61,919 bases of DNA from an uncultured Nitrosomonas sp. (GCA_949281375.1 CASDLT010000004.1:1-61919), one strand, 5' to 3'. Positions 1-7,561 are shown, counted from the first letter of the stretch. The notes: generated by a model not told the origin, from the sequence alone. Made by a program: numbers and translations.

Positions 1-82
1 TATCGCGTACGGTTTTCTCGGCATTGCGGTTTTGATTGTTCTGCTCTGTCATTATCGTTCCTTTTCTTTAGGGTTACGATGA
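1..82 (+). CDS. C-terminal end of a membrane protein (partial)
   Basis: An open frame runs in from the left edge (frame starting at position 2) and stops at TGA 80-82. The 26 visible residues form one hydrophobic stretch (FLGIAVLIVLL) followed by a short basic tail, as expected for the last transmembrane helix of an inner-membrane protein. The family cannot be told from so little sequence. Confidence 0.4.
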   Translation, partial: IAYGFLGIAVLIVLLCHYRSFSLGLR

Positions 83-320
83 ACCAAAACTCTCTCTTAT
101 GCAATCAGGCTTTTTTGTCCAACTTGCGCTGACGGGATACACTAAGAATATTGCAGTAATATAATAATTAACTTTGTCTATTACTATTGAAGCACGGAGG
201 ATTGATGATCTATCTGAGTTCGGATTTATAAAATACGGTTAGTGAAACAAATAGCAGTATTAAGTTGATTGGGCCAAAAAATTATTACACAGCTATCAAT
301 GGTGCGAAATGGAGCCATTA
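83..320. other. AT-rich intergenic stretch, no gene seen
   Basis: No open frame with a convincing ribosome-binding site was found between the partial gene at the left edge and the exported protein at 321. The stretch should contain the promoter of the latter, but no clear -35/-10 pair could be picked. Confidence 0.5.
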
Positions 321-728
321 ATGAAGCAAATAAACTTTAATAGTCTTACCATTATATTGCTCGGATTCCTTATTAAGAGCTTAGTCTGGGCAGGTGATGG
401 ACACCACGGTGGTCATGTTGGAGGAGGCCATTTTGGTGGCTACCATGGATTAGACATTCACTTTGGGTACGGCCTAGGCTTAGGTTATGATCTAGGTTAC
501 TATGGGTATGGGCTACCTCATTATTACCCCTATCCACCAGTAGTTACGGTACCCGCTTCTCCAGTAGTCGCGTCTCCGCCAACCCACATACAACACAATG
601 TATCATCTGCTCCCCAATCACAGAGCAGCTATTGGTACTATTGTCGAAATCCAGAAGGTTACTATCCATATGTCAGGGAGTGCTCTGGTGACTGGGAAAA
701 AATATCCCCACAGCCTCCTGCACAATAA
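321..728 (+). CDS. Exported Gly/His/Tyr/Pro-rich protein, function unknown
   Basis: A 135-residue protein with an N-terminal hydrophobic signal segment (about residues 8-24), a Gly/His-rich stretch (HHGGHVGGGHFGG), a Tyr/Gly and Pro-rich middle, and a C-terminal Cys/Tyr/Trp module (YWYYCRNPEGYYPYVRECSG). That C-terminal module recurs in many small exported proteobacterial proteins, where the two cysteines may form a disulfide; this is from memory of the family. The ATG at 321 is preferred over the one at 309 because GGAG at 311-314 sits 6 nt upstream. The Gly/His part could bind metal, but this is inference. Confidence 0.7.
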   Translation: MKQINFNSLTIILLGFLIKSLVWAGDGHHGGHVGGGHFGGYHGLDIHFGYGLGLGYDLGYYGYGLPHYYPYPPVVTVPASPVVASPPTHIQHNVSSAPQSQSSYWYYCRNPEGYYPYVRECSGDWEKISPQPPAQ

Positions 729-944
729 TGAACGACAGAAAGCAAGCGGAGAATTAGCAATTACCTCTTGCGGCAATAGCAATAGACAAACTGCTGAACT
801 GTTCCAAACGGAGTGTGGTGTGCTTCTTTTTCATGTTCAACTAGTTGGAAAGTATCTCCAAATACCGCATGCAGGGCTTCAGGTTGGTATCGCATCACTG
901 GTAGGCCACTACATTTTTCTGGTCCATCGGTAATCCTCCCATTT

Positions 945-1802
945 TTAATAGGAGCTTGCAGTAGAGAGTTTTAGTTTAAAAGCTTCTGCCAACTTCATTG
1001 CAGGCGTGATACCCCCAAGTGCCATACTCGGACGTTCATTATTATAAATCCATAACCATTGTGTAGCGGTGAGCTGTGCCTCTTCAATGGTTGCAAATTG
1101 ATTCATCTCCAACCATTCATGCCGAACAGTTCTGTTGTAGCGTTCTATATAAGCATTCTGTTGTGGCTTCCCTGGCTGGATGTATTCAAGCTGGATACCT
1201 CGTTTCTCTGCCCAACAACGAAGCGTGCCGCTGATATTTTCCGGCCCATTGTCACAGCGAATCTTCCGTGGTTTGCCGCGCCATTCAATAATCTGATCCA
1301 GGGTGCGTGTAACCCGCTCTGATGGAAGCGATATGTCCACTTCGATTCCAAGCCCTTCACGGTTGAAGTCATCCAGCACATTAAAAGTTCGAAAAGACCT
1401 GCCATTGGAGAGTTGATCAGCCATGAAATCCACCGACCATGTGTCATTAGGCCGTTCTGGCACAGCCAATGGCTCCGGCCTCTCCCGCTTTAACCGTTTG
1501 CGCGGCTTGATCCGTAAATTCAATTCCAGCTCACGGTAAATACGATACACACGTTTGTGATTCCATTCAAAACCCTTCACATTACGCAAGTAAAGGAAAC
1601 ATAATCCAAAACCCCAGCGCTTGTGACAGGTCGTCAAACGTAGTAACCAATCAGCAATTTTCTCGTTCTCATCGTTGAGCACCGACCGATAACGATAGCA
1701 GGTCTCAGAAATGCCAAATGTTGCACAGGCCAAAACGATACTGACAGACTTATTCTGTACTGCCCATTGCACCATTACCTTGCGCTGTGAAGGCTTTACC
1801 AC
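945..1802 (-). CDS. IS3-family transposase OrfB (DDE integrase domain)
   Basis: A 285-residue integrase-core transposase. An N-terminal HTH_21-like part (about residues 20-110) includes SETCYRYR and [15 protein letters not shown], typical of IS407-type elements. The catalytic core shows the three acidic residues in [15 protein letters not shown] and [12 protein letters not shown]. The nominal start is GTG at 1802-1800, but OrfB of this family is normally made as an OrfAB fusion by -1 frameshifting, and a suitable slippery site sits exactly in the overlap with orfA. No stop interrupts the frame, so the enzyme may be active. Confidence 0.93.
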   Translation of the reverse strand: MVKPSQRKVMVQWAVQNKSVSIVLACATFGISETCYRYRSVLNDENEKIADWLLRLTTCHKRWGFGLCFLYLRNVKGFEWNHKRVYRIYRELELNLRIKPRKRLKRERPEPLAVPERPNDTWSVDFMADQLSNGRSFRTFNVLDDFNREGLGIEVDISLPSERVTRTLDQIIEWRGKPRKIRCDNGPENISGTLRCWAEKRGIQLEYIQPGKPQQNAYIERYNRTVRHEWLEMNQFATIEEAQLTATQWLWIYNNERPSMALGGITPAMKLAEAFKLKLSTASSY

Positions 1803-2062
1803 TTTTTTCCGAGTGCCTCCTTCAACAGTTCATTCTGCATCTGGCTTTCCGCATACATCCGCTTTAACCGTTTGTTTTCCTCAGCCATCGCCTTCATTTC
1901 AGATAGCAAAGCAACATCCATTCCACCATACTTGCTTCGCCATTTATAAAAACTTGCAGTGCTCATTCCATACTCTCGGCATAAATCAGCTACAGGTACT
2001 CCTCCCTCTGCCTGCTTCAATATCTGCATGATCTGGCTTTCCGTGAATCGCTGCTTCTTCAT
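1796..2062 (-). CDS. IS3-family transposase OrfA (helix-turn-helix)
   Basis: An 88-residue protein with an HTH_Tnp_1 domain ([15 protein letters not shown] to [17 protein letters not shown], about residues 5-46) followed by a leucine-zipper-like tail ([19 protein letters not shown]). It binds the IS ends and is the first half of the OrfAB fusion transposase. It overlaps orfB by 7 nt. The last codons before its TAA contain the A-AAA-AAG slippery heptamer. Confidence 0.93.
   Translation of the reverse strand: MKKQRFTESQIMQILKQAEGGVPVADLCREYGMSTASFYKWRSKYGGMDVALLSEMKAMAEENKRLKRMYAESQMQNELLKEALGKKW
1802..1808 (-). other. Programmed -1 frameshift heptamer A AAA AAG
   Basis: On the minus strand the end of orfA reads GGA AAA AAG TGG TAA. 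The heptamer A AAA AAG is in the phase required for tandem -1 slippage, and the new frame (AAA AAA GTG GTA AAG) enters orfB directly. This is the standard IS3-family control for making the OrfAB fusion. Confidence 0.75.
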
Positions 2063-2594
2063 CAGTAAAATTCCTCTTCGTCTGGGATAGAAAATTCTAC
2101 TGCTTTGCTCCTTTAATATTCGGGGGGATTACCCATCGTCGGCAAAAGTAGCAACAATCACATGTCCACCTGGTCGAACTGCACTTATGACCCGCTCGAC
2201 ATAAGCATGGCGATTTGCCGGATCAGTCAAAAAATGGAACACTGCACGGTCATGCCAAATGTCAAATCGGTTCATGGGGAACTTTGCGCGGGTAATATCG
2301 CCTTCTATCCAGCGAGCAATATCCACATGTTCCCCCCAACGCTGCTTTGCAACAGCAAGCGCAATTGATGACAGATCAAATACTGTCAAGTCGGTATAGC
2401 CTTCTGCCACAAGGTCATCCACCAGTCTGGAAGCTCCTCCTCCCACATCAATAATGGCTGCATCTTTGCCGAGTCTGGTATTATGGATTAATCGCAGAGA
2501 CTGGTCAGCGTGTTCCTGAAACCAACTAACTGAGTCAGATGCCTTAGTGGTATACCTGTTCCCAATGCCGCTTATTATCCATGGGGTAATTTCT

Positions 2595-2915
2595 CTAAAA
2601 GCACAATACCTTATCTGAATCGTGAATCAGCGTATATAAATCCTGCATCGTGGATATCGAACAGATTCCTAACTCTTCAGACTCACGAAGCTTAAGACAG
2701 GTTCCGCAAGCTAAAATTGCACCGCCTATATCCGAAAAACTGTGAATCTGGCCGGTAATATCAAACTTGTCCCTATCAAGAGATTCTACCTCCACACCTT
2801 TTCCGAGTAAAAACACTGAAACAGTATCCCCCTGCTTGCGGGAGAAAATTCCAAGTCGGAAGGCGTTCCATACAGTTTCTGAGTCATTCGAATAAATGAT
2901 AATTCCGAGTTTCAT
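2595..2915 (-). CDS. DsrE/DsrF-like family protein
   Basis: A 106-residue protein with the DsrE-like fold signature: a start of MKLGIIIYSNDSETVWNAFR, a VSVFLLGKGVE strand, and a cysteine pair ACGTC (about residues 70-74) where DsrE/TusD relatives carry their sulfur-transferring cysteine. Relatives take part in sulfur relay or peroxiredoxin-like reactions; the specific partner here is unknown. It is the first gene of a two-gene unit whose second gene, a methyltransferase, is destroyed by an insertion sequence. There are no other sulfur-relay (tus/dsr) genes nearby. Confidence 0.75.
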   Translation of the reverse strand: MKLGIIIYSNDSETVWNAFRLGIFSRKQGDTVSVFLLGKGVEVESLDRDKFDITGQIHSFSDIGGAILACGTCLKLRESEELGICSISTMQDLYTLIHDSDKVLCF

Positions 2916-3282
2916 TTAATTTCCTTCAATTCCATTAGTTGTTCGTTAGCCTCGATAAGAAGCTAACTGTATGCAGTATAGAATTCTTGTGTAGAAATTT
3001 GTTAAATTTTTAGATTGGAATCGTGCTAATCGGATTAGGGTTAGCGTGCCAATTTCTCGTAATTCGGTATGGGTACTAATACTCCGCATCGGCAGCACTT
3101 AGATTTGTAATGATTAATGGGATGGATCTGCTGTAAAACGTTGCTTCTGCTTCTATTGCAGTCTTGACGCATTGTGACTTTCTAATAATTTGACCCAGTA
3201 CACTACGGTTTAGGTTGAGCAAAGCTAATACTTAGCGGGCTGTCCGAATTTGCGTGGCCACTTCGAGATTGATATGATGGCT
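2916..3282. other. Intergenic stretch without a recognisable gene
   Basis: About 370 bases between the DsrE-like gene and the end of the sigma-54 activator. Stops occur in all frames and no ribosome-binding-site-supported small frame was found. It must hold the promoter of the DsrE-like gene (minus strand), which I could not pinpoint. Confidence 0.5.
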
Positions 3283-4845
3283 TCAATCAAAAATACGGAA
3301 TTCTGCCAAGTTTATTTCGTATTTTTTTAGTTTGGCGTAAACAGCACGTGAAGTAATTCCCATGTTCTCAGAAACTCTTTTTATATTTCCATGATGCTGT
3401 TTCAAAGCTGTCTCAAGGAACGATTGCTCTATTTTGGCAAGAGTATGTTCTTTTACGCTTTTCCATTCAACAACACTTTTGGTTTTAGCTGGAAGCTCTA
3501 AATCCAGTTCGGTCATTTCTTTGCCACTGGCAAACAGGATACTGCGCTCAAGAATGTTTTCCAGCTCGCGGACGTTACCTGGCCAATGGTAGGCGCGGAT
3601 TTTCCGCATGACTTCACGGCTTACTGATTCAACCTCTTTGTTATAACGCTTGTTCAATCGCTGAATGATCAATTGCACCAGGTAAGGTAAATCTTCCGAC
3701 CGTTCGACCAAAGGAGGGATGTTTAAGCGGACTACGTTGATGCGATAGTACAGGTCATTGCGAAACAAATCCTCTTTTACGAGACTCTCCAGATTTTGAT
3801 TCGTTGCAGAGATGATCCTTACATCAATCGCCAATGTTTGTTTGCCGCCAACTCTTTCCAGTTCCCCTTCCTGGATTACACGAAGCAATCGAGTTTGTGC
3901 TGCTGGCGACAATGAGTCGATTTCATCCAAAAACAGAGTACCGCCTTCGGCTCGCTCAAAGTAGCCTTGGTGTACTTCTATGGCTCCGGTAAAAGCACCT
4001 TTTTCATGCCCAAACAAGGCACTTTCAATCAGACTTTCCGGGATTGCACCGCAGTTAATAGCGATGAACGGTTTATGATAACGCTCGCTCATCGCATGTA
4101 TGGCACGTGCTATCAACTCTTTACCCACACCTGTTTGCCCCTGGATTAGCACTGTTGCCACTGTAGGCGCAACAACCTCGATCGATTGCAGTATTTTCTG
4201 CATCACTGGTGATTTTGCTATGATTGCAGGAGATTGATGTTTCTTTGATGCTTGCCTGCTTTGTTTATGCCAAAGCCGTTGCATGCTTGTTTCAATTCGG
4301 CACTGTAATTCATTGATATCATTAATCTCCTTAACCGGTGTCGTGTCAGTATATTCCATTCCGGCGTGCCCTTTTGCTGCATGCGGATTGGTATAAATAC
4401 ATACATCACATTGGCCATCCTGACGGGCTATGCTTTTTTTGATTTCAACCTTGGCATAACCGAAGTTTCTGGCTGCGATCCCCCCGAATACGCTGGAAGT
4501 CATCCGGCATAATTCAGGGAAGCTGGTGACTTGCTCGCCGAAAGGACAACGTGAATTGGTAACCGTTATGCAGTCCGGATTACTGGAAACAAGTGAAAAT
4601 TTACCGCCGATATTGTTTTTGATGCCGAGTATGAGTTCGGTATAGCTTTCACTATCGAGCTGCTCACTTTTATTGGTATTCTCCCGGTAAGTTTCTTCAA
4701 AAAAGCATCCGGCGGTTTTGGCGATATGTTCAATCAACTGCTCGCAATGCTTTTGCCCCTGTTGTTCACTGGCATGCATCAGCTCAAGAATAAAGGTTTG
4801 CAGAAAAAAAACCGGTGTTAATTCAGCAAGAGGATTCTTGTTCAT
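3283..4845 (-). CDS. Sigma-54-dependent transcriptional activator with Cys-containing sensory domain
   Basis: A 520-residue enhancer-binding protein. The N-terminal 1-165 resembles the MetOD1/V4R-like sensory domain (CPFG at 100-103, ELCRMTSSVFGGIAARNFGYAKV at 111-133, then C146xxC149). The AAA+ domain has Walker A GQTGVGKE (236-243), the sigma-54 contact loop GAFTGA (283-288), Walker B GGTLFLDE (301-308) and the arginine-rich FRNDLYYRIN (361-370). A Fis-type helix-turn-helix covers about 484-506 (HHGNIKRVSENMGITSRAVY). The ligand is unknown; the cysteines C100, C113, C146 and C149 could bind metal. It is divergent from the carbonic-anhydrase-like gene, which has a sigma-54 promoter, so it very probably activates that gene. 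Confidence 0.92.
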   Translation of the reverse strand: MNKNPLAELTPVFFLQTFILELMHASEQQGQKHCEQLIEHIAKTAGCFFEETYRENTNKSEQLDSESYTELILGIKNNIGGKFSLVSSNPDCITVTNSRCPFGEQVTSFPELCRMTSSVFGGIAARNFGYAKVEIKKSIARQDGQCDVCIYTNPHAAKGHAGMEYTDTTPVKEINDINELQCRIETSMQRLWHKQSRQASKKHQSPAIIAKSPVMQKILQSIEVVAPTVATVLIQGQTGVGKELIARAIHAMSERYHKPFIAINCGAIPESLIESALFGHEKGAFTGAIEVHQGYFERAEGGTLFLDEIDSLSPAAQTRLLRVIQEGELERVGGKQTLAIDVRIISATNQNLESLVKEDLFRNDLYYRINVVRLNIPPLVERSEDLPYLVQLIIQRLNKRYNKEVESVSREVMRKIRAYHWPGNVRELENILERSILFASGKEMTELDLELPAKTKSVVEWKSVKEHTLAKIEQSFLETALKQHHGNIKRVSENMGITSRAVYAKLKKYEINLAEFRIFD

Positions 4846-4862
4846 AGTTTATGGATGATTTG

Positions 4863-4907
4863 TGAAGTGAAACTTCATCAATTGAAGCACAGCTACACTA
4901 ATGTAGC
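4863..4907. promoter_or_regulatory. Two inverted repeats, candidate activator-binding (UAS) sites
   Basis: TGAAGT-GAA-ACTTCA at 4863-4877 and GCTACA-CTAA-TGTAGC at 4892-4907 are perfect short palindromes between the activator gene and the sigma-54 promoter. They lie only 54-98 bp upstream of the -24 element, closer than many enhancers, but their number and place fit an enhancer-binding protein. Which of them is used is inference. Confidence 0.45.
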
Positions 4908-4960
4908 AACAGCTCATAAATAACCTATTGTAATTAATAATAAAAATTATTGATCCTCAG

Positions 4961-4976
4961 TGGCATGGTATTTGCA
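4961..4976 (+). promoter_or_regulatory. Sigma-54 (-24/-12) promoter
   Basis: The sequence TGGCATGGTATTTGCA matches the consensus TGGCAC-N5-TTGCA closely, with the invariant GG and GC exactly 10 nt apart. It points toward the carbonic-anhydrase-like gene and lies in the divergent region with a sigma-54 activator gene. The leader to the start codon at 5255 is about 270 nt and contains a MITE-like repeat. Confidence 0.85.
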
Positions 4977-5015
4977 TGTAATTTTATTGCATCTAACAAT
5001 TACCAGGTGTGCGGG

Positions 5016-5162
5016 TTAACAGGCCGTTGAAAAACTTTTTCGAGGCTGCCGATACAAGGCAAGAACAGGTGAATCGCAGTTTATGCTTAATCAATGAGCG
5101 TTTTGAACCCATTTTTTTAAAATCGTAACGGCAACACAGATAGTTTTTCAACGGCCTGTTAA
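5016..5162. repeat. MITE-like element with perfect 21-bp terminal inverted repeats
   Basis: A 147-bp segment bounded by perfect inverted repeats at 5016-5036 and 5142-5162, containing AGGCCGTTGAAAAACT on the left and its complement on the right. Both outer ends are TTAA, which could be the duplicated target. The interior has no reading frame. It is placed between the sigma-54 promoter and the first gene, so it is transcribed and can fold as one long hairpin. The parent transposase family was not identified. Confidence 0.8.
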
Positions 5163-5254
5163 ATATCCATTATGAATCCCTTTAGGGTCTATCGAAAAGA
5201 TAGATCACTTAAAGTAATTTTAAAATTGCAACCTATTACCGAGGAGACTTAACA

Positions 5255-5908
5255 TTGAAAACTCTCAAAGATGAACTAAACACACGCGTTGCCGCATATG
5301 ACCACTGGGCACAGCGTCGCCGCCATGGGCCGGCTGGACATAACAACCTGAGATTATGGGTACTTGCCTGCATGGACGAACGTCTGCCGGTAGATGAAGC
5401 GCTCGGCATTCACGTAGACACACCGGCCGGACATGGCGATGCGCACTGTTTCCGCAATGCCGGTGGAATTGTCACCGATGATGCAATCCGTTCAGCGATG
5501 CTGACTTGTAATTTCTTTGGTACTAGGGAAATCGTCATCGTGCAACATACGCAGTGCGGCATGCTGTCGGCGAATGCAGCCGATTTGGAACAGGCTTTTC
5601 GCGACAAGGGGATCGATCCGGACAATATCGCGCTGGACCCGACCCTGCCGGAGCAGAAGCTGGAGAAAGGTGCGTTCGCCAAGTGGATCGGAATGATGGA
5701 TGACGTGGACGAAACCTGCTTGAAGACCATCGAGACATTCAAAAATCATCCTCTCATTCCCAAGGACGTAGCCATCAGCGGCTGGATCTGGGAGGTCGAG
5801 ACGCGCCGGCTGAGAGCGCCAACCCGAGACCCTGAAAAACGGGCCAGAACCGATGTCACCTCCGCTCAATTCGGTGTCAAAGTGAAGCAACCACCTCGTT
5901 GGAGCTAA
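5255..5908 (+). CDS. Beta-class carbonic anhydrase family protein, possibly a carbonyl sulfide hydrolase
   Basis: A 217-residue beta-carbonic-anhydrase fold with the zinc and catalytic residues in place: C39 and the D41/R43 dyad in CMDER, and H98 and C101 in HTQCGM. RNAGG (67-71) is also typical. The short form with an insert (GIHVDTPAGHGDAH) resembles the clade that includes the COS hydrolase of Thiobacillus thioparus. Activity may therefore be CO2 hydration or hydrolysis of COS/CS2; sequence alone does not decide. The start is TTG at 5255 with GAGGAG at 5241-5246. It is preceded by a sigma-54 promoter and followed after 99 nt by an FmdB-like gene. Confidence 0.85.
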   Translation: MKTLKDELNTRVAAYDHWAQRRRHGPAGHNNLRLWVLACMDERLPVDEALGIHVDTPAGHGDAHCFRNAGGIVTDDAIRSAMLTCNFFGTREIVIVQHTQCGMLSANAADLEQAFRDKGIDPDNIALDPTLPEQKLEKGAFAKWIGMMDDVDETCLKTIETFKNHPLIPKDVAISGWIWEVETRRLRAPTRDPEKRARTDVTSAQFGVKVKQPPRWS

Positions 5909-6007
5909 GTTCAAGAGAAAAACCTGGAAACGTGATCACTTGTTGTGCCAAGTGGTCGCGTCATAACATTTCTGAGAAATGCCTTGATTAATGGATAGGG
6001 ATTCTAA

Positions 6008-6274
6008 ATGCCAACTTATGATTACTTGTGCACACAGTGCAAACTACAATTCGAGACACGCCATTCAATCAATGCGACCAATCCAGATTGCCCGGTATGC
6101 GGGAGTACGACAGAAAAGGTTATTCTTTCTGCTCCTGCGGCGCATGGCAACATGGCGCGTGGCCGTGATCTGGCAATACGTTCACTTCAACCAAAAACCG
6201 ATCCGGTAAATCACCTACACGTGCCTGGGTGCGGATGTAGTCGTCATAAGCATTTAGGATATGTTAAGAAATAA
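6008..6274 (+). CDS. FmdB-family zinc-ribbon protein
   Basis: An 88-residue protein opening with the FmdB signature: MPTYDYLC with CTQC, then CPVCG (four zinc ligands, about residues 8-35). A low-complexity linker leads to a C-terminal CGCSRHKH cluster that could bind another metal. FmdB proteins were named from formamidase operons and are thought to be small regulators, but their action is poorly known. It probably shares the sigma-54 transcript with the carbonic-anhydrase-like gene, since no terminator is seen in the 99-nt gap. Confidence 0.85.
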   Translation: MPTYDYLCTQCKLQFETRHSINATNPDCPVCGSTTEKVILSAPAAHGNMARGRDLAIRSLQPKTDPVNHLHVPGCGCSRHKHLGYVKK

Positions 6275-6366
6275 CCACTACTGTCTCGTTAACTTTCACA
6301 GTAGAGTCAACTGAATATCAGACGCGTGATTATGGAATGGCGGATCATCTCGCAATGTGACCTGAC

Positions 6367-6394
6367 GCCCCAACGGTTTAATCATCGGGGTTTT
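6367..6394 (+). terminator. Weak candidate terminator after the FmdB gene
   Basis: GCCCC at 6367-6371 and CGGGG at 6386-6390 can pair over a 14-nt loop and are followed by TTTTC. The stem is short, so this is only a candidate for the end of the sigma-54 transcript. Confidence 0.3.
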
Positions 6395-6695
6395 CTATAC
6401 ACTTTGTTCGCCGAATTTTCGAGCTCAATGGTTAATCCATCACGCTATAAAGCGATCAGAAATTCACAAAATTTGTGTTTAATCGACAACAAATAGCGTT
6501 AATTCTGGATCTTTTTTAAAGGATAAAAAGGTTATTAATGCAGTGTCATTTTGATGTCAATGGACACACTACTCCAATTTGAATCATTTGCAGTATGGCA
6601 TGACGAGCTGTAATAGAGGTCTTTCATGTTGTAATGGAATGGATGTTCGCTATTTTTACGATATCGAAGTGCCAAAGTTGTTGTAAGCATAACCA
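6395..6695. other. Intergenic stretch without a recognisable gene
   Basis: About 300 AT-rich bases between the sigma-54 unit and the toxin gene. No supported reading frame or strong hairpin was seen. It may contain remains of mobile DNA, but no family could be recognised. Confidence 0.4.
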
Positions 6696-6995
6696 CTAGC
6701 GTAATCGATTGAAATTTTCAGGCCATTTTCTGGATGTATGCATGACAGCTAATATGCGAATATCTCTGTCGGTTATTTGATAGGCAAGAATGTATGGAAG
6801 ATCGCTCATCACTATTTCACGCGTACCAAACACACGGCCTGGGCGACCAATTTCGGGGTGGAGTGATAGATTATTGGCAGTAGCTTTTATTCTAATTAAA
6901 ACATTATAAGCAGCATTGGCGTTCTCTTGTGCAATATAATCGCCAATTGATTTTAAATCTTCTAGTGCTTCATCGAGCCATACAACAGCGCTCAT
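6696..6995 (-). CDS. ParE/RelE-superfamily toxin
   Basis: A 99-residue protein with the ParE-like pattern WLDEALEDLKSIGDYIAQENANAA in the first third, PEIGRPGRVFGTREIVMSD in the middle and a C-terminal strand ILAVMHTSRKWP. ParE relatives poison gyrase, RelE relatives cleave ribosome-bound mRNA; the long N-terminal helical hairpin favours a ParE-type fold. The gene overlaps the preceding antitoxin gene by 4 nt, the usual toxin-antitoxin coupling. Confidence 0.88.
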   Translation of the reverse strand: MSAVVWLDEALEDLKSIGDYIAQENANAAYNVLIRIKATANNLSLHPEIGRPGRVFGTREIVMSDLPYILAYQITDRDIRILAVMHTSRKWPENFNRLR

Positions 6996-7240
6996 GCTTT
7001 GAATTTATCTATCATGGCATCAACATCATCGCTTGAATGAAATTTTGCATTTTTCCCTGAAGCAATATCCAGACGTTCTTGAATTTTTTTTGTTTGCCAA
7101 TCGTAAATTTCCAGATAGTGATCAATAGCCTGATTAACTAACCAGTTTCTGGAACGATCCAGACTGTGCGCAATTGCATCCAGCTTTTCTTGTTTTTCTG
7201 GTGCCACTGATACACTCATGCGTCCTGTTTCGCTTGCCAT
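6992..7240 (-). CDS. CopG/ribbon-helix-helix antitoxin
   Basis: An 82-residue protein with an N-terminal ribbon-helix-helix DNA-binding part (MSVSVAPEKQEKLDAIAHSL to NWLVNQAIDHYL, about residues 8-46) and a C-terminal tail predicted to wrap the toxin. It is the first gene of the pair and normally represses their shared promoter. It overlaps the toxin gene by 4 nt. Confidence 0.88.
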   Translation of the reverse strand: MASETGRMSVSVAPEKQEKLDAIAHSLDRSRNWLVNQAIDHYLEIYDWQTKKIQERLDIASGKNAKFHSSDDVDAMIDKFKA

Positions 7241-7470
7241 TTCTTATTCCTTAATCAGAAGTAATCATGTTTAATCTTGGCATAGATAAGTATGATTTGC
7301 AAATTGAAACAGCAAACAGATATTGAAACAATCATTGCTAAGAAATGACTGTGTCAAATTTGTGCCAAACTGCGGCAGAAATACCATCATTTGAGGCTGT
7401 TTGACACTGGTTTTGTGCTTGGCAAGCATTGTAAGCGATTGATTATATTAATTGCATATTCAATGGCTGC
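7241..7470. other. Intergenic stretch upstream of the tRNA fragment
   Basis: No gene seen. It should contain the toxin-antitoxin promoter (minus strand). No 5' half of a tRNA (acceptor and D arm) is present directly before the fragment at 7471. Confidence 0.4.
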
Positions 7471-7517
7471 GTCTCATAATCCCTTGGTCGTAGGTTCAAG
7501 TCCTACCAGACCCACCA
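7471..7517 (+). pseudogene. 3' fragment of a tRNA gene (possible att site of an integrated element)
   Basis: The 47 bases correspond to the 3' half of a tRNA. They contain a CAT triplet in an anticodon-loop-like context (CTCATAA), a full T arm (TAGG-TTCAAGT-CCTA) and a CAGACCCACCA end. The matching acceptor 5' strand and D arm are absent upstream. A 3' tRNA half is the classic scar left at one end of an element integrated by a tyrosine recombinase. A Met/Ile-type CAT tRNA is the likely parent. Confidence 0.6.
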
Positions 7518-7524
7518 ATAAATT

Positions 7525-7561
7525 AAGCACTTAGAGAAAAAATTCCCTAAGTGCTTTTTTC
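7525..7561 (+). terminator. Rho-independent terminator after the tRNA fragment
   Basis: AAGCACTTAG at 7525-7534 pairs perfectly with CTAAGTGCTT at 7547-7556 and is followed by a T run. It probably travelled with, or belonged to, the original tRNA gene. Confidence 0.75.

Larger units (their letters stand above)
930..2132 (-). mobile_element. IS3-family (IS407-like) insertion sequence, about 1.2 kb, intact
   Basis: Related inverted ends are visible: the left end reads GTAATCCTCCC and the complement of the right end reads GTAATCCCCCC, and similarity continues inward through GGAGC and GCAGTAGA. The element is flanked by the direct repeat CCATCG at 924-929 and 2133-2138; a 4-bp duplication with ends shifted by 1 bp is equally possible. 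It contains overlapping orfA and orfB reading frames with an apparently complete DDE triad. The preserved target duplication and intact frames suggest a fairly recent insertion. Confidence 0.9.
761..2582 (-). pseudogene. SAM-dependent class I methyltransferase, split by an insertion sequence and frameshifted
   Basis: Joining 2582-2133 to 929-761 on the minus strand restores one methyltransferase frame. It carries the glycine-rich SAM loop (IIDVGGGASRL), the acidic DLSS segment, the DIWHDRAVFHFLTD core and a C-terminal part (SGLPVMRYQPEALHAVFG) ending at TAA 761-763. The insertion sequence at 930-2132 cuts between ADDG and PEK. A second lesion lies near 2550: the start MDNKRHWEQVY and the following TTKASDSVSWFQ are in different frames, as if 2 nt were lost or 1 gained. 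The gene starts 12 nt after the DsrE-like gene and was probably its operon partner. Family relatives methylate small or toxic compounds; the substrate is unknown. Confidence 0.85.

Noticed and set aside
598..933. 111-codon frame overlapping the exported protein gene and the methyltransferase remnant
   Set aside because: It is the shadow of two genuine genes on both strands and ends within the insertion-sequence border.
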